This document shows, piece by piece, positions 10,994 to 25,024 of a stretch of 64,000 nt of DNA (positions are counted from its first letter, which is position 1; each line of letters begins with the position of its first letter). Location: the NCBI GenBank assembly GCA_963922205.1, contig CAWUHX010000250.1, positions 248,001-312,000 of the forward strand. The letters are read 5' to 3'. The translations under genes were made by a program, and so were the position numbers. Under the pieces are notes generated by a model. It had not been told where the DNA came from, did no database searches, and saw only the letters and a list, made by a program, of their open reading frames with translations. Origin of the DNA: Romanomermis culicivorax (taxonomy: Eukaryota > Nematoda > Enoplea > Mermithida > Mermithidae).

Positions 10994-12007
10994 TGTTGTG
11001 CAGGTCTTTCCTTAAGAGGCGTAAGAAAAGATATATCTGGTCTGAACTGACCTGTTAGAACTGATCCCTTGGCTAAGCCTCGGTGATAGTGCAACAGTCC
11101 GGTTCCCCAGACCTACAACAACAAAGATAAACTTAACTCTAAAAAGCGGGGCCTTACCAAGGACCTCTGCAGTCTCCTAGCTGAGACAAGGAATCCCCTC
11201 AGGGATAAACTTACTCGGGTATAACCCGTAAGGGGTTTCCCAAAGCTTACCTGATGTAAGCCGGCGCCTGGGCCTCTGGCCCTCCGCCTTCGTCGATGCA
11301 AATAATCTAAATAAATAAACGAATATATTAAACAATATGTCTGACGAAATATGTAAAAGAATGTGGGTATACCACAGTAAATAACTCGTAAACAAAACAA
11401 GTTGCTGGGAAAATTGTATTTGGGGACGCCAGCAATATAGTCAAAATATAATAAAAAACGAGATAAAGTGAAGAATGATTTTCACTATCTTTTTCGGTTT
11501 TTTTGTGGCGCTCCATTCTATGCAAATGTCTGCGCCGCTGGTCGTCCCTTTCTTCCATTTGCATGGCGATTTCCCCACACGAATTGGCATCAACAGGGTG
11601 CCCAACATCCCTCGCGCGTCAAAACCGACCTACGGGAGGTAGAAAAAAAACTTTTGGCCGGGTTACCCCGGCATTAAAAAGAATTAATCAAAAAAAAAAG
11701 AAAAAATCTACAATTCCGGCTGACTCCTGATAAACAGTTTGTCTCACTCGGACTCCCGTTTCACAGTCTGTCCTAATAGGACTCCTGTGCTGGTCATTGG
11801 ACACAACGAATACCAAGGGCTTCCCCGCAATGGCTGGCAAGTGACGCCCATTTTGACCTCGGCATTGATGGAATAACCTCCTGCCCTAAGGAGTACGACG
11901 TAGACTTCGGTGCCGAATGTGGCCGGTTTCGGGCTCGGCCGCTCGGTCTGCATGCTGTGTCAATTCGTTGGCTGTGGGTCTAACCGCATGCAAATCGATT
12001 TCCCGCA
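10994..12007 (-). repeat. candidate 3' LTR of the inserted Ty3 element
   Basis: On the minus strand a purine-rich tract (AGAAAAAATAGAGA, 12021-12008) is directly followed by TG at 12007, and the element ends with CA at 10994. This outlines an LTR of about 1.01 kb. No partner LTR exists at the other end, so the inner boundary rests only on the tract and the TG. The region is GC-richer than the Polinton and has no credible gene. Confidence 0.45.
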
Positions 12008-12354
12008 TCTCTATTTTTTCTAAATTAAACTAAAATACGAGATTATATTACGATACAAAAAGACGACGTGGGAATGTACAAATATCACAAAATAAAAATG
12101 CGCTAAAATTGAGCAAAAAATGTGGCCAAAAATTTAAAATATTTTTACGGTTGCGTTTTGCACCGGTTTTGTCGAAAAGAAAATTTTTGATGGCCAGCAG
12201 CACCGAAATTTAAATAATATTTTTGGATTTTATGTTTTTTGATTTTTTTTGGATTTTTTGTGATTTTATTAGTGTTTTTGGATTTTATGTTTTATGAAAT
12301 TAATAAAAATATATGCGAAAAGATAAATTTTTGGGCCAAAATTTGTGCGGCTTA

Positions 12355-15300
12355 TTACTGCTGCTGCCCGCTGCCTCGGTAACCTCCTCGAGTTCTACCT
12401 CGATAGTATCCCCTCTGACCTGGTTGGCCTCGGGTCTGACCTCCATCATGGCCTTGATTTTGGCCTTGCTGACTTCCGCCGCGTCTACCAAGCGGCATGA
12501 AGTTCGGATTGTGGAACTGCGCATCTGGGTCTTGACCTTGGTGTTGCCAGGTTCCTCGGCCTCTGTAAGGTCGCTGAGGGCGCCCTCTGAAGCCTCCTCT
12601 GGCTTGACCTTGGTCATATACCGGTCTAGCCCTGTATGGGGCAGGGTTTGAGAACATATGGTCTCTCCCCTGCTGCCTTTGACCACTGCTAGTGGAGCTG
12701 CTGCGTTGTGGTTTTTGAGTCCGGAAAGTTGAATTTAAAGATTTTGATGATATTGATTTTGACTGAGAAAGCGGACTTTTATAAGAAGTGCTAGCAGCTT
12801 CACTATATGACCTCTGGCTGGTCGTAGCCGATGATTGTTGTATCGTCGGCGGTTGTTTCTTAGCCAGAGGGAGTCTAGGCACTTTAAACTTACTTGGGCT
12901 CTTGGCAGCCGTTCGCTGATATTTATCAGCTTGCGACCTGTCATCGCCTGGTGCCTTCCTCTTAACACCCATCTGGTTTAACCTTTGCGAGCCCATAAAA
13001 ATATACTGATTAAAGGCTGCAATGTAGACATGGTCTACGCGGTTTCCCTGGGCCTCAACGACTAGTTGTCTGTTCGCAAACGAACACGCCTGGGCATACC
13101 ACCTACCAATTGCCGTTGGCATGATCGGAGCGAAATCCAACTGTAGGAAGATCATTAGGGTCACATACCTAATGGCCGTAAAGACGTCTGAGGCATCGTA
13201 GTCCTGAAGCCATCTGGGAATAAGAATTAAGATGATCCATTCCCAGATCTCCTCAGGGATGCGCTCTCCGTCAAACATAAATCCGCCCTGCGTTTCGAAT
13301 TGCTGGCGGTAATTTTCATGAATTTCGGCCATAGCGTCATTGACCATTCTGTAAATGATCGGCCTTTCTTGGCGATCAAAGGCGAAATAATTGGCGACCT
13401 CTGGATTTTCGAATGAGATCGGCCCAATTAAACGCCTTTGTTCCCGTTGCCACTCCCAATAATCAATCAGAGTTTCGGCTAATTGACCAGGAGTGACAAA
13501 CTGCTGTGGTTCCCTTTCGGGTCTATTAGCTACCACATTCAGTTTGACCTTCTTGATCAATTTTTCCTCCGATTCAAGATCGGGCTTCACCAATACGCTT
13601 CCGGCAGGTTTGCTACTTCTTGCGGTATAGCTGGAGGGCACGGATTTGCTTTTGCCAGATGAAGTACTAACCTCTCCGCCGGTTTTCGATACCGTTCGCA
13701 TCTGAGTGTACGAAATTGTTGCAGTGGACCCTGTTGTCTTATCCGATTTTGTCTGGCCTTTGGAGGTCTCCGTTCGCGTCTGACTTTTTGCAGTCTCCGT
13801 CCTCGTCTGACTTTTTGAAGTCTCCGTTCTCGACTTTTGACTCGTCAAATATTCTGGGGTTGTGGTTTCCTCGGCCGTATCGTAGGCGTCGTTTTCAGAT
13901 CCGGTGGCGGCCGCTCCTTGTTGCTGCTGACCTTGAGCTGCAAGTCTGCGTCGTCTGGCCTTACCTATCCTCTTTCTGCGCCTTACCTTTTCCTTGGCCA
14001 AATGTCGGATAAATTTTTCCGACATACCTTCAGCTAACATCTGCTGAACCTTGTCTGGGGAATAAATTCCAGGAATACCTTCCTCGGCAATTCTTCCCCT
14101 CCTCATCAGCTCTGTCGCTGCAATAGCTGGATCTGAGCTGTCATCGGCTAGTGCCTGCTCCTTCAGCTTCCTTTGGATTGCCCTCTGACGCAGGAATTCC
14201 TGCTGCGTCAGCCTTTTCTGTTCTTGGATTTTGGCCTGTAGGGCCTCATGCTTCGCTTGTCGGTCGTGATCCTTAGGATCTTTGGCCTTCACAGGTATCT
14301 CCTGGGATGCTTCCTGCATCTTCTCCAGTCTGACATCGATCCCCGACATTTTAGTAACTGCTTCATCAATTTGAGTCTGGATTTTCTCCTCCTCAATAGC
14401 CTGTTTCTGAGTCTTGGCCTCCATCGCATCCTTATTTTCTGATGTCTGGCCCTCAGATTCCAGAATTTCACCTTCTTCTTCCTCTTCAACATCCTCCTCT
14501 GAACTGGACTCAGAGTCTGAATTTCGTATCTTCGGCAAGAGCTGTTTTACTTTAGCTGGTAACACAGCTGGTGCCGGAGGTACAGACTGCATAATGGTGA
14601 CAACCTCTGGTTCAGGCTCGGCCGGTTGCTGTACTTGAGGTACTTGAGTCGGCTGTGCCACCGCTGGTTGCGTTGGCGGCGGCACCACGACTATTACTGC
14701 AGCTGCCTGCGTAGCGGCAGTGTCCAAAGCTGGTGGAGCTTTGAACACTGGCACTGGCGCTTGCGGCTGTGTTTTAACCTGTCCCGTCCCTCCGGCTTGC
14801 GCCGTTTGGGAAGTAGAGGGACGATTTACCGGTATCTTAGATACTAACTCACCGGCTGGGGTATATGTTAGTGTATACCCGGGCATCTCCGAAGCAATTG
14901 TTCTCTCCCGGAAGCTTTTGCTGACAAACTCGGGTCTGAGCTCGAGCGGATTTCTCGGTGCGTACGTAATTGGATAATCGGTCGGCGATGCGTCTTCCGT
15001 CATCGGATACCGCAGTCCCGGCGTCAAAGTCTCGAAGCCTACGTAGTAAAAGGTTACATAAAAGTAAGGGTTTACCTTGTAGGCTCCGTCCTTCAATAAC
15101 GATTTGTCGTCGCCGATTTGCAATATTTCTTCGGCTTCTCGAAATAGTAAGGGGACAAATCCCAACCGATTTTGCCACGCGTATACCCCTTTTTTAGATG
15201 GAAAGCGGGGTTCCGATGGTGGAAGCGTTGCTGCTAGCTCTAAATAATAAGCCAGGCGGTCGCCTGACTTCCAGGACATTCGCTTTATCATCTCCTGTCC

Positions 15301-16863
15301 TTCTCTGGTATAACTGTTTAAGAAGTTATAGTTCAGCAAAGCGCTAGTTTCGTAGTCGCACTCCGCTCTCGAGTGCGGCCATGCCAAATGATAAGCCAAT
15401 GGCATAAATTTACAGATGACCTCTAACTCCGCAAAGTTTCGCTCGTCCAACATACCTGAAATTTTTGCCAAGTTTGGCGTATAAAAATTGGTCTTGTAGG
15501 CCTGTCTATGACCTTCGATACCCACTGGGTAGTGGTTGTTTGCGGAAAACACCTCTTCAGGTATTTGATCGGGCTTCCCGGCCTGTTGCCTGTATAGCTT
15601 GGCGTTTTCGTATAAAGTCAAAGAAATTTTCCCCTCTAAATCCCAATAGGTTCCACCTGACTTGAGATTTTCCAGGATATCTTTTGAAATATTAACCCAG
15701 TCTGGTATCTGGACATCCTGGATTTCGTCGGGATCACTATCTGTAGTGTATCCATCGTCCTTCATCGGTTTGTTATCTCTTGGGAGTAGGGGATAGAAGC
15801 CACTTGGCAGTTGAACTCCCTGAGGACAAACTGGATTACATTCCGTGGGCGCGGTATAATAACCGGTGTTATTTCCCTGCATCTGTACAGCCCAACGGTT
15901 ATACATTTCACATTTCATCATGTGATAGACCATATTCGGCTGTACCTGATCGGTTTCCATAACTGGGGTACCTAGCCCCATTTCTCTATTCACGTTGCCC
16001 GGGATCATTAGGTATTGTTGATAAAAATGTAGGGCAATGGTGTTGATCTGTTTGGGATCCACCTTGTCATGGTCGAAAATCTGCATTTGCATAAGCAGTT
16101 GATCGGCCATGCCATTGTGAATGGCGGCAAACATGACCAATAAGGAGTAGTATGCATCTAGAGCGGCGTATCTAAGCTCTTCCGGCAATATACCTCTTTT
16201 GGCAAACTGATCACGGTTCGCCTTTAATGAAAAGTCATACTGATAGGGGCCCACGTCTATCAGGTAGAATTCCGTGAACAGTCCCTTTAACCGAAAGGTT
16301 TCGGGACAGATACCTGTCTGAAAACATTTTTTCTCCAGGTTTACCCCTACCATGGTTAGAGCGAAACAGTCTAAATCAAAGTATCGACCCTTGGTCTTTC
16401 TAAGAAATTCCCGTAAGGGCACAGTTTTGTCCCTGTCCTTATTGTCTCGCCCTGCACCACATACGTTATAGATACTTACCAGGTCCTCCAATACGGAATA
16501 TCCGGCGAAGAGCATGTCGGAGTTCAAGAAGTCGTGGAGGCTGGTCCACTCTTTGAGCATCATCGACGTTGTATCAATAACGTAGGTTTGACCATTCGTT
16601 AGCGCGAAGCTCACGTATCGGGCAAACTGCTTTCCCATTGGATTGTCGACCTCTCTCGTTTTAAACAAGGCGGCGACCTTATCCTGGTTGACTTTTTTGA
16701 CATCGAATCCACAAACTAGTTGTCCTCTGAAGATTGATACTTCTCGGATAAAGTGGAGTGTCTGGCTGACTTTCCCGATGTCTACCAATTTTGGTTCCTT
16801 GGGATTAGCCGGCCAGTACCCAAATGTGGCTTTAAACCACTGATCCAATTCATGGATTCGCAC
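12355..16863 (-). CDS. retrotransposon ORF2: exonuclease-fold N-terminus, RG-rich C-terminus
   Basis: About 1500 codons are open downstream of pol. Residues about 20-260 show the DEDDy 3'-5' exonuclease pattern (RNase D, WRN, Egalitarian type). Motif I is GFDVKK near residue 50 (Asp present, usual Glu replaced by Lys). Motif II is GYSVLED near 121. [12 protein letters not shown] segment follows, and motif III is YAALDAYY near 232. The middle has a Pro/Ala-rich linker, a Glu/Gln-rich coiled-coil region and an Arg-Lys cluster. The last 150 residues are Ser- and RGG-rich, typical of RNA binding. No in-frame ATG is near the start: 16863 is GTG and the frame stays open to about 16955, so expression may need splicing. 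It occupies the env position but has no signal peptide or TM segment. Confidence 0.75.
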   Translation of the reverse strand: MRIHELDQWFKATFGYWPANPKEPKLVDIGKVSQTLHFIREVSIFRGQLVCGFDVKKVNQDKVAALFKTREVDNPMGKQFARYVSFALTNGQTYVIDTTSMMLKEWTSLHDFLNSDMLFAGYSVLEDLVSIYNVCGAGRDNKDRDKTVPLREFLRKTKGRYFDLDCFALTMVGVNLEKKCFQTGICPETFRLKGLFTEFYLIDVGPYQYDFSLKANRDQFAKRGILPEELRYAALDAYYSLLVMFAAIHNGMADQLLMQMQIFDHDKVDPKQINTIALHFYQQYLMIPGNVNREMGLGTPVMETDQVQPNMVYHMMKCEMYNRWAVQMQGNNTGYYTAPTECNPVCPQGVQLPSGFYPLLPRDNKPMKDDGYTTDSDPDEIQDVQIPDWVNISKDILENLKSGGTYWDLEGKISLTLYENAKLYRQQAGKPDQIPEEVFSANNHYPVGIEGHRQAYKTNFYTPNLAKISGMLDERNFAELEVICKFMPLAYHLAWPHSRAECDYETSALLNYNFLNSYTREGQEMIKRMSWKSGDRLAYYLELAATLPPSEPRFPSKKGVYAWQNRLGFVPLLFREAEEILQIGDDKSLLKDGAYKVNPYFYVTFYYVGFETLTPGLRYPMTEDASPTDYPITYAPRNPLELRPEFVSKSFRERTIASEMPGYTLTYTPAGELVSKIPVNRPSTSQTAQAGGTGQVKTQPQAPVPVFKAPPALDTAATQAAAVIVVVPPPTQPAVAQPTQVPQVQQPAEPEPEVVTIMQSVPPAPAVLPAKVKQLLPKIRNSDSESSSEEDVEEEEEGEILESEGQTSENKDAMEAKTQKQAIEEEKIQTQIDEAVTKMSGIDVRLEKMQEASQEIPVKAKDPKDHDRQAKHEALQAKIQEQKRLTQQEFLRQRAIQRKLKEQALADDSSDPAIAATELMRRGRIAEEGIPGIYSPDKVQQMLAEGMSEKFIRHLAKEKVRRRKRIGKARRRRLAAQGQQQQGAAATGSENDAYDTAEETTTPEYLTSQKSRTETSKSQTRTETAKSQTRTETSKGQTKSDKTTGSTATISYTQMRTVSKTGGEVSTSSGKSKSVPSSYTARSSKPAGSVLVKPDLESEEKLIKKVKLNVVANRPEREPQQFVTPGQLAETLIDYWEWQREQRRLIGPISFENPEVANYFAFDRQERPIIYRMVNDAMAEIHENYRQQFETQGGFMFDGERIPEEIWEWIILILIPRWLQDYDASDVFTAIRYVTLMIFLQLDFAPIMPTAIGRWYAQACSFANRQLVVEAQGNRVDHVYIAAFNQYIFMGSQRLNQMGVKRKAPGDDRSQADKYQRTAAKSPSKFKVPRLPLAKKQPPTIQQSSATTSQRSYSEAASTSYKSPLSQSKSISSKSLNSTFRTQKPQRSSSTSSGQRQQGRDHMFSNPAPYRARPVYDQGQARGGFRGRPQRPYRGRGTWQHQGQDPDAQFHNPNFMPLGRRGGSQQGQNQGHDGGQTRGQPGQRGYYRGRTRGGYRGSGQQQ

Positions 16864-18110
16864 AGCCCTTTTGACATTATAATCTAAACATAAGATACTA
16901 TTAACTTTAGTGTTTATTCCCCTTTTTTCAGCGCATTTTCGGGTCTATACTACACCAGCACCACAACACCAAGCGGGTTAAGTTTCGCAGAAAATAATTT
17001 TAGTGCAGGTTGTTAGGTGAGCCACTGATATACAAACATTGAGCTGGTAGGCAACTAACACCTTACCAAATCTTACCCTTGCTACCTCTATATGTTGGGG
17101 AGGGTAGACCTGATCCGATTGTCCACCACTTGATCGGACACCAATCTCTGACCAGCTGCTTGAGCGACCAACTACGCTCCATTTATGGCGCTGTATTTAC
17201 AATTTTTATAATGCTCGAGATTGATAATTTTTAATAATTTTGATATCGAAAAAGTGATATAATTTGATTTGATTTGAAAATAAATAATTTTTGATAAATT
17301 TTTGATGATAAAACTTTAAAAGGGGCTGAACCCAAGGTTCTAGGTTTCCCTTGAATCGTATAGCTCTCGGTGGTATCAGGTATATTTCCAAGTTTGGAAA
17401 TTCCCTGCTTGGCTTCGAGCTTCCGCTTCTCAGTACTCCCATTTTTCGTTCCCTCTAAGTTCTAACCTCGTCTGCCCTTTGGGGCGCCGAGCTGGTCTTC
17501 CAGTGACTTCTGGGCATTACCTGCGGTTTCCAAGAATATTTGATAAAAATAAGTTCGAAACTTACCGTCGATGAAGAAAAAACGATTATCTTGGCGGTGC
17601 TGGGCCCTGCCATATTCGACGTGGCGCTCTGTGTGCGACCACTCGCGCGTCGGAGCTTGTTGGCGGTTCCGCGCGCCTTTTCCCATTTCCTTTCGCTTCG
17701 AAATGTTTTCTTTCGAATAATAAATTTATAAAATTTTAAAATTTTTGAACGCTGAAAAAGTTTAATATAGCAATTCTGCTAATTTCCTTTTTATCGCGAT
17801 TCGGGGAATATTTTACTTCTTTCTTCCGATGGAAGTTTAGAATTCAGATAAGCGGGGGCAGCTATAGTTTGATTCTAGAAAAATGAAAAATTTGAAAATT
17901 AATTTTTTTGGAAAAAATGTCGGAAATATTTTGGGTTGTCACTTTGGTCTAAAATTCCGAAGAATTTTTCCCAAAGTCTGATATAAATATGAAAAATTTA
18001 CAAAATTAATACGAATAATACATAAACGCGATAAATATTACAAATTAATACATTTTTAATTAAAATTAGTACCTACGCGCGCGAGATATGTACATAATTA
18101 AAAAAAAAAT
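16864..18110 (-). other. noncoding region between pol and ORF2
   Basis: About 1.25 kb without a supported gene. It separates the pol stop from ORF2 and could hold the splice acceptor for an ORF2 mRNA. I found no similarity by eye to the candidate LTR region, so it does not look like a misplaced LTR. Confidence 0.5.
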
Positions 18111-21100
18111 TCAGCGCGAGATCGCGCATAGATTCGCCTTGAGCGAATTTACAAATGATTTCATTTGGTTTGGCGCTCCAGTCGTAACTGTTTGTGCCAT
18201 ATTGGAAAGTGACATATTTTCGTCACGTGGCGCGTCCTGATTGGCTCGCGCTATTCGCGGCAAGACCCTAGTGGTCTCGTAACGAAAATGTTTCAACCTG
18301 CTGATTGAAACAGTTTGGCGATTTAGCGGGTTGTCCCAATGTACAATTGTGACAACGTTCTCCGCTTCTCGCGAAATGTCCGTAACTATGAACGGACCGG
18401 ACCATGGTAGTCCTAATTTTTTCTGCTTGTCTACTTTGAGCAGAACCCAGTCCTTTTCTTTAAATCCATTTTGCTTGGACTTTTTATCAAAGTATTTCTT
18501 CGATTTTTCGGCAGCACTCTGGATATTTTTGGCAATATCCTCGTAAAGGTTGACTAAATGATTGGTCAACACGAATTTGTATGCCTCTGCATTGCTGTCC
18601 AGCATTACAATATCGTATGCTTTCGATAAGTTTAACCCGAAGGTTGCCTCGTGACCTCTAAGCAATGAAAATGGGGATTGCCCCGTGGCTGCATGTGGTG
18701 TGGCATTGTAAGCAAACACCACGGCTCTCAAGTATCTTGGCCAGTTATCTTTTTCCTCAATGGCCACCTTTCTGAGCTGTTTGATGAGTGTCTGGTTGAA
18801 CCTTTCTACCATACCATTTCCTTGTGGATGGTAGGCTGTTGTAAAAATTTTCTGACACTCTAATAACTTGCAGATCTCTTTCATCAGATCTGAGGTAAAA
18901 CAACCTCCTCTATCGCTGAGTAGTCTCCGTGGAGTCCCGTGCCTGAATACAATAGCTTGTAGAAAAGTATCTACAACGGTGCTAGCTGACTGATCCGGGA
19001 TCAGTTCAGCTTCAACCCACTTTGTAAAATAGTCCTGAAAGACTATGACATACGGTCTCTTCTCACTGAGTGGAGAAATACCCACGATATCCACTGATAC
19101 TATGTCAAAAGGACCTTGTGGAATAATTGGTATCAGTGGTGGAATTTCCGTGTTTCCCTGATTAGCCATTTGACAAACTGGACGAAACTTGATCCAGTGC
19201 CTGACATCCTTTTCAATTCCAGGCCACCAGAACCGTTTTTTAATTATAGCAAGGGTCCTTTTGAACCCCTGATGAGTCATCATTATGGCACTGTGGTACT
19301 GGTGCAAAGTATTGTCCCTAAGGCAGGATGGGACGACCAACTGATCGTCCGACCCCTGTCCAGCTTCCCGGTATAACACTTCATTCTGGATATAAAATCC
19401 ACTGTGATACTTGGTTGTCCCATTTGGACCCAATCTATCAAAGTATGGTCGTAGTACCTCATCTTTTCTCTGCAAGAGGGCCATGAGATCATCTCTAATT
19501 AACCCTTTTGGTAATTCATCTTCTTTGGGGTCTGCCAAAGTAAACTCCTGTTCTTTTTCTGGGTATAACCAGGTTACTCTTTTTTCCTTACCTTTGTCCT
19601 GGTTTCCCCTACTTACCTTTTCGTTGACCTGATTGCCATCAGGCTGGATCTGAGCCTGATTACTCTTCTCCGCTTCTTTCGCCATGCTCCTTGTAGTTAC
19701 GGCATTTACCAAGTCTGCAGGCGAGTTTGATTCTGGATCACCCTCAGAATCTTCTGGATATATCTGGGTGAATCTCGGACTTATTTCAGTCCTCTGATTA
19801 TTCTTACCTTTTGGCTCCGGATATAACGGAGTACTGTCTTCAGGATTCCGATCTGTCAGAATTCTGAATCTCTTTACCAAATTGAGATGCTTTTTCTCAA
19901 TAAGCTGTGCCTCAATATCTTTCAGATTTTCAGACTCTCGTTTATCCTTTGAGAACATGTGTTCCCATTTTGGCGGTATTTTTTCCGCTTGATCGTCTGG
20001 TTCATCCATCCTGGACAAAAAGTCTGCCATGGCATTTTGTTTTCCAGGCACATACTCTAGTTTATGGTTGAACTGAGAGATGAATGAGTACCATCTCTTC
20101 AACTTACCATTGGTCATGGCATTGACCTTCATAGACAACAAAGGTTTGTGATCAGTTCTTATGATCACTCTATGACCTACTAGGTAGTGCTTGTATAACT
20201 TTAAGCCATACACAATTGCCAAGCACTCCCTTTCCGTGGCTGACCACTTTTTCTCATCCGCCTTTAAAATTCTGCTATTATAAGCAATTACCCAGGGGTC
20301 TGACTTGGTCTCCTGGTAAAGGACTGCTCCTAGTGCCGTTCCGCTGGCATCTGTCTGAAGGACAAAGTCCGCAGACCCGTCCAAAACCGGATACCTTAGA
20401 AAAGGCACTGACAATAGTGCTTCTTTCAGGCTCCTAAAAGCCTGATGGTGAACCTCCGTAATTTCCCAAACACAGTTCTTCCCGGTTAATTTATACAATG
20501 GTTCGGCGTGTTTAGCCAGACCGGGTATGAACTTTTTACACCACTGCAACATACCTAAAAACCTTTGCAGTTTACGTTTAGACTCTGGGAATGGGAAATC
20601 ATTAATAGCTTTGACCTTTTTCGGATCTGGGGAAACTCCATCCGAATTTAAGATATGTCCTAAAAAATGAACTCTCTCAGGCAGGAATTCACACTTCTCC
20701 GGCTTTAAGGTCAAATGAGCCTTTCTTAGAGCTTGCAGGACTAGCTCTAGGTTAACTAGGTGTTCCTCAAACGTATTTGAGAACACAATTATATCGTCTA
20801 TATAGACTAGACAGATTTTCCAAACATATGGATGCAACACTCTTTCCATCATACACTGGAATTCGGCTGGCGCATTTTTTAGGCCAAAGGGCATGACTTT
20901 AAATTGATAAAGCCCTTCTTGGCATATGAAAGCAGTTTTTTCCTTGCTTTCTTCATCCATTGGCACTTGCCAATATCCTGATTTGAGATCTAAGGTAGTA
21001 TAAAACTTGGCTTTACCTAAACAGTCTAGATAGTCATCCATTCTAGAAATGGGATACTTATCATCCTTGGTAACATCATTTATACCCCTGAAGTCCACTA

Positions 21101-24100
21101 CTGGTCGCTTTGTACCATCCTTTTTACCTACAAGGAATAACGGAGCTGCCCAAGGCGACTTTGATGGCTCAATTACACCCTTTTTGAGCATATCTTGTAC
21201 ATGCTCACGAACATGTGGCCGTAAATTTATAGCAGTCCTGTGGTACCTTTTTGCCACAGGGGCCGCATCGCCTGTATTGATTTTACAGGTCAGGTAGGGT
21301 GTAGTAGTTGGCGGATCATTGGGCAAGCTGAACATGTCTCTATATTTTGCGAGACATCGTAGAGCTTGTTCCAATTGCTCTGATGGTATGTTGGATTTAG
21401 CCAGCATATTGTACAAAGCTTCCTTGAATGCTTTTTCATCCGATTGAGGAGCTTCAGGTCTAGCTTGAACTGCACAAGTTTGCAGCTTCTCCAAATCCTC
21501 AACTATCTTCCCCTTGAGTTGATTTTGGTTATCAGTATCACACAACACTGAATTAGTATGGCCAATTATTTGATTTCTTTTCAAATGGCACCCTGATCCT
21601 GTGTTGTTGGATACCATAACAACAAAATCATCTTTTGTACCATCTACTATGGTACTATCAATGTGGAACCTTTCTTCATTCTCTTCAGACTCTATTATGA
21701 TTCCATTAAGGCGATTTTCGCCTACCTTATCCCAAAGTTTCGCCCTAAGAAGTATATCAGTACCACTAGGTAAGTAGATTGGGTTCACACTCACCACTTG
21801 CACCGAAACCTTTAGCAGGCAAATCTTTGGTTGGTATTGGTCGGCGACGCTCATCGTGGATTCCGCGGAGCTCGTGGTCATGACCTCTCCGCAATTCGAT
21901 TGGGGCTGGTCCGGCGTCACGTATATCCGCTGCTGACGGTTGTTGAGCATCATCGTCTTATTCCTGAAATCTATTATGGCTCCTACCTGAGGATGAGCCA
22001 AAAAGTCTGTACCCACAATAACATTTTCACCTGCTTCAGGAATTACAATTGCTTTAACGGGGAACTGTCCACACAATGTATCCATCCTAAATTGGATATA
22101 CCCATGGGCTTGGACTGTCTTACTGTTGGCTACAGTGACATTTAATATCCTCGGATATTCAGTGTAATCCGGGCCCAAAGTTTCTTTCAGAAACTTAGCC
22201 GACATGACAGTGCACTGAGCTCCTGTGTCAATTAAAGCCATTGTCTTACGACCTCCTATAACAACCTCAATGTGGAATGGGGCTGTTCTGGGGTACGTAT
22301 CCAGCAAATGCTGTTCCTGAGGACTAGCTGGTGTGCCTCTCCTCACTACTTGTACTGATGGTACTACAGGTTGTGGTGCAATTGCATTCATTTGCACAAT
22401 ACTACCTAATACAACATTTGGGCAACTCACTCTCTGATTTACTTCACCTAAAGGACTCATTTGAGATTGCCTTGCAACCATAACACTCGAATAATCCTTC
22501 TGAGGTGGCTGATTTGTGAATTGACCCTGTTGAAGAGTCTGAGTTGGACCCATAATAGCCTGAGGAGGCTGAGGATGCTGTAATGCAGCTTGCTGTTGGT
22601 ATTGCTGTATGTGTTGGAACTGCTTCTGCAGCTCCTTCTGCTTTTTAAACTCCAGAAATTCATTATAATCTGAATTCTGCTGATAATTTTCGTGGCTATC
22701 CTGATAACCTGAATAGCCTATATTATAAGCACCTCTGCCTCTACTATTAAAGTTGGCATTAGGGTAACCTCCTCTACCTCTATAGTTACCTCTAGCAAAA
22801 GTGTTGACGCCTCCCCTGTTGAAGGTAGGGAAGCTGGCTCTGCCTCTGCTCCTGCGCTCGGACAATACTCTCAATGTCCTGCAGTCTGCAGTATTATGTG
22901 TTATGTTCTTGTGGAACTCACACCATGGCTTTGTCGGATCTCGGGAAACTTGACCTCCCTGACTGGTACTAGGTATGGCCATATCAGACCGATTTTCCGT
23001 TTGCCTATTATCAACCTTTTGCTGAAGCTGATCGAACCTTTCGACCAGTTGTACCATCTCCTTAGAAATTTTTAATAGAAGAGATTCTTTCTTACCTTTT
23101 TCGGTCTGAGCCCTAGGGGCTTCCCGAACTGGAATCTCTTCTATCTCAGGAGAATCACTCCTTGACCTTTGGGTTTGGGCTTGTACCTGATTACCTACGG
23201 TTTGATATGGTTGCCGAAACCTTTGCCTCTGGCCCTGTTGATATCCTTCTGGCTGGTTCCTAGCAACTACGGCAATTTCAGGATCATGCCCACTAGGCAT
23301 ACCTACTTCATTAATTACAATAGGATCCTGATGTGTACCCTTGGGTCCATATCTCTGAAAGGCATTCCTATATCTACGTTCAATGTCATGAACTTCAACT
23401 GCTAGATCATACCAAGTTCTAAAGGTATGTTTTGAATTCTTAAGTTCAGACTGGAACGTGGGGTCACTCTTATATATGAAGGTGTCAATGATCAGTCTCT
23501 GTTTAGACTGATAGTCCAAATCACCTTTGACTAGTTCCACTAATATACTGACCCTTTTCAAAAACTCTACGGCCTGTTCATTGGGTCTTTGTTGGATCTC
23601 AAATAATTCCCTGGTTAACATTTCCAGATTACATTCAGGTGCAAAGACATTAATAATGGCTCTCCTGGCCTCCCTATAGGTCATGTTGTCTCCTGCAACA
23701 GCCTTCAGTCTACCTTTAGAAATCCTCAGCAGTGCTTCATACTTAGCTGATTCGGGTGTATCCCTACGGAATTCCCCTTCAAGTGCTGTTAAGAAGCTAA
23801 GCACCTGCTGATTTACCATACCCTCATCTAAAAGTTTGGGTAACACACCTTTAACGATATTCCTGACTACAATCTCTTGTGCCAAATTATTTGATGGCAC
23901 TTCCCTCTGATCATAAGCTGCTGTTAATACTGGATCAAGATCAGAGTTCAGGGATTGCAGCATAACTCTATTTGGATCTCGTTGAGGTGGTACACCTCCT
24001 TGATATGATGGCATATTGTCTTTGTCAAACCTGTAATCCCTATATGGGAAACATGCCAATTGATCTGGTCTAAGGGTATTTGGATCAACTATATTTCCTC

Positions 24101-24947
24101 TACCATGATAGACCACTCTAGTTAAAGTTGGATGCTGCGAAGCTATCTGATTTTGATTCCTGAAGTCTGCTGATTGCTCAGCTCCTTCGAATCGAAGATC
24201 TCTAGCTGGACCTCTCCAACTTTTGGGCTCAAAGTTAAGCCTTTGCCCTTCATCAATATCAGGCCTATTACTAGGCCCTGCGCCTGCACTCATTTCAACA
24301 GCGAGACGGTTGTCTCTTTCTGCACCCCTATTACATGGTCTAACCTGTCTATCCGGCTCCTGCCGGCGCCTGTCGGCTTCCCTTTTGTTGTCCTCTGTGG
24401 CGGCATTCGCGATTATGTCGAACAAGGCTTCGACGGTCCCTTTCAATTCGCGTAGCTGCATCGCCAACTCTTGATTGGACATCTCGGGAGCTTTTTCCTG
24501 CGGTTGGAATCGCTCTTGTTCCTGGGGAATCCTCTCTAATCGTTGATCGATTTCGGGGTCCCTTTCTTCCAGGTTTGGTCGAATTTCGGGCGTAACGACG
24601 TCCCTTTTTGGTCCTGCTAATTCGACCTTTGGCGGGGGTGACCTTTTGAAATTTCGCTGCGGCGGTCCATCGGCGTCTGGGTTCGGATTCGCTGGGCCTG
24701 CCTCCTGCGGATCGATGGCAATCGCTGGTGGTCGGTCAATTGGTACGCCTGCATCTTGAGGCGTAAAATGCATTGCATTCTGCTGCAATGGTTGAACCCT
24801 CGCGGGAGTTTGATCTGGGATCTCTGGGTCTGGAGCAGCATGCCGTTGCTGATCTCCGTCTCCCAAATTGACTAGATTCCCAGCACTCGCCACTCTGGGT
24901 GGTGATCTATGTAAAGTATTACCTCTCGGTATCCTTTCATTAGGCAT
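18111..24947 (-). CDS. Ty3/gypsy Gag-Pol polyprotein, single intact ORF
   Basis: This 2278-aa polyprotein runs from ATG 24947 to a stop at 18111 without interruption. The gag part (about residues 1-880) has a Pro-rich acidic start, a capsid-like helical region, a [15 protein letters not shown] zinc-knuckle-like motif near 672, an RGG stretch near 690-740 and a Gln-rich stretch. Aspartic protease: LIDTGAQ near 905. Reverse transcriptase: [16 protein letters not shown], then YIDD near 1381. RNase [10 protein letters not shown] near 1531. The integrase zinc domain (about 1885-1930) has both His residues, but the first Cys of the CxxC pair is Arg (FRPVCQ). The integrase core Asp-Asp-Glu are at about 1951, 2011 and 2047 with D-35-E spacing. 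Apart from the zinc-domain Cys, all catalytic residues are present. Gag and pol are fused in one frame. Confidence 0.93.
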   Translation of the reverse strand: MPNERIPRGNTLHRSPPRVASAGNLVNLGDGDQQRHAAPDPEIPDQTPARVQPLQQNAMHFTPQDAGVPIDRPPAIAIDPQEAGPANPNPDADGPPQRNFKRSPPPKVELAGPKRDVVTPEIRPNLEERDPEIDQRLERIPQEQERFQPQEKAPEMSNQELAMQLRELKGTVEALFDIIANAATEDNKREADRRRQEPDRQVRPCNRGAERDNRLAVEMSAGAGPSNRPDIDEGQRLNFEPKSWRGPARDLRFEGAEQSADFRNQNQIASQHPTLTRVVYHGRGNIVDPNTLRPDQLACFPYRDYRFDKDNMPSYQGGVPPQRDPNRVMLQSLNSDLDPVLTAAYDQREVPSNNLAQEIVVRNIVKGVLPKLLDEGMVNQQVLSFLTALEGEFRRDTPESAKYEALLRISKGRLKAVAGDNMTYREARRAIINVFAPECNLEMLTRELFEIQQRPNEQAVEFLKRVSILVELVKGDLDYQSKQRLIIDTFIYKSDPTFQSELKNSKHTFRTWYDLAVEVHDIERRYRNAFQRYGPKGTHQDPIVINEVGMPSGHDPEIAVVARNQPEGYQQGQRQRFRQPYQTVGNQVQAQTQRSRSDSPEIEEIPVREAPRAQTEKGKKESLLLKISKEMVQLVERFDQLQQKVDNRQTENRSDMAIPSTSQGGQVSRDPTKPWCEFHKNITHNTADCRTLRVLSERRSRGRASFPTFNRGGVNTFARGNYRGRGGYPNANFNSRGRGAYNIGYSGYQDSHENYQQNSDYNEFLEFKKQKELQKQFQHIQQYQQQAALQHPQPPQAIMGPTQTLQQGQFTNQPPQKDYSSVMVARQSQMSPLGEVNQRVSCPNVVLGSIVQMNAIAPQPVVPSVQVVRRGTPASPQEQHLLDTYPRTAPFHIEVVIGGRKTMALIDTGAQCTVMSAKFLKETLGPDYTEYPRILNVTVANSKTVQAHGYIQFRMDTLCGQFPVKAIVIPEAGENVIVGTDFLAHPQVGAIIDFRNKTMMLNNRQQRIYVTPDQPQSNCGEVMTTSSAESTMSVADQYQPKICLLKVSVQVVSVNPIYLPSGTDILLRAKLWDKVGENRLNGIIIESEENEERFHIDSTIVDGTKDDFVVMVSNNTGSGCHLKRNQIIGHTNSVLCDTDNQNQLKGKIVEDLEKLQTCAVQARPEAPQSDEKAFKEALYNMLAKSNIPSEQLEQALRCLAKYRDMFSLPNDPPTTTPYLTCKINTGDAAPVAKRYHRTAINLRPHVREHVQDMLKKGVIEPSKSPWAAPLFLVGKKDGTKRPVVDFRGINDVTKDDKYPISRMDDYLDCLGKAKFYTTLDLKSGYWQVPMDEESKEKTAFICQEGLYQFKVMPFGLKNAPAEFQCMMERVLHPYVWKICLVYIDDIIVFSNTFEEHLVNLELVLQALRKAHLTLKPEKCEFLPERVHFLGHILNSDGVSPDPKKVKAINDFPFPESKRKLQRFLGMLQWCKKFIPGLAKHAEPLYKLTGKNCVWEITEVHHQAFRSLKEALLSVPFLRYPVLDGSADFVLQTDASGTALGAVLYQETKSDPWVIAYNSRILKADEKKWSATERECLAIVYGLKLYKHYLVGHRVIIRTDHKPLLSMKVNAMTNGKLKRWYSFISQFNHKLEYVPGKQNAMADFLSRMDEPDDQAEKIPPKWEHMFSKDKRESENLKDIEAQLIEKKHLNLVKRFRILTDRNPEDSTPLYPEPKGKNNQRTEISPRFTQIYPEDSEGDPESNSPADLVNAVTTRSMAKEAEKSNQAQIQPDGNQVNEKVSRGNQDKGKEKRVTWLYPEKEQEFTLADPKEDELPKGLIRDDLMALLQRKDEVLRPYFDRLGPNGTTKYHSGFYIQNEVLYREAGQGSDDQLVVPSCLRDNTLHQYHSAIMMTHQGFKRTLAIIKKRFWWPGIEKDVRHWIKFRPVCQMANQGNTEIPPLIPIIPQGPFDIVSVDIVGISPLSEKRPYVIVFQDYFTKWVEAELIPDQSASTVVDTFLQAIVFRHGTPRRLLSDRGGCFTSDLMKEICKLLECQKIFTTAYHPQGNGMVERFNQTLIKQLRKVAIEEKDNWPRYLRAVVFAYNATPHAATGQSPFSLLRGHEATFGLNLSKAYDIVMLDSNAEAYKFVLTNHLVNLYEDIAKNIQSAAEKSKKYFDKKSKQNGFKEKDWVLLKVDKQKKLGLPWSGPFIVTDISREAENVVTIVHWDNPLNRQTVSISRLKHFRYETTRVLPRIARANQDAPRDENMSLSNMAQTVTTGAPNQMKSFVNSLKANLCAISR

Positions 24948-25024
24948 TTTGAAACCTGCTAACTTTCGATAGTAGCCTGGAGGATTTTCTTTTCTCCTAG
25001 TCTGACTACGAAGTTCCGTGGTAA

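Noticed and set aside
12300-17700. Many plus-strand ORFs of 60-130 codons
   Set aside because: They are antisense shadows of the long retrotransposon ORFs, low in complexity and with no independent support.
16956-18110. Internal LTR that could explain the missing 5' LTR
   Set aside because: I saw no shared blocks between this region and 10994-12007, and the target duplication places the element end at 25052.
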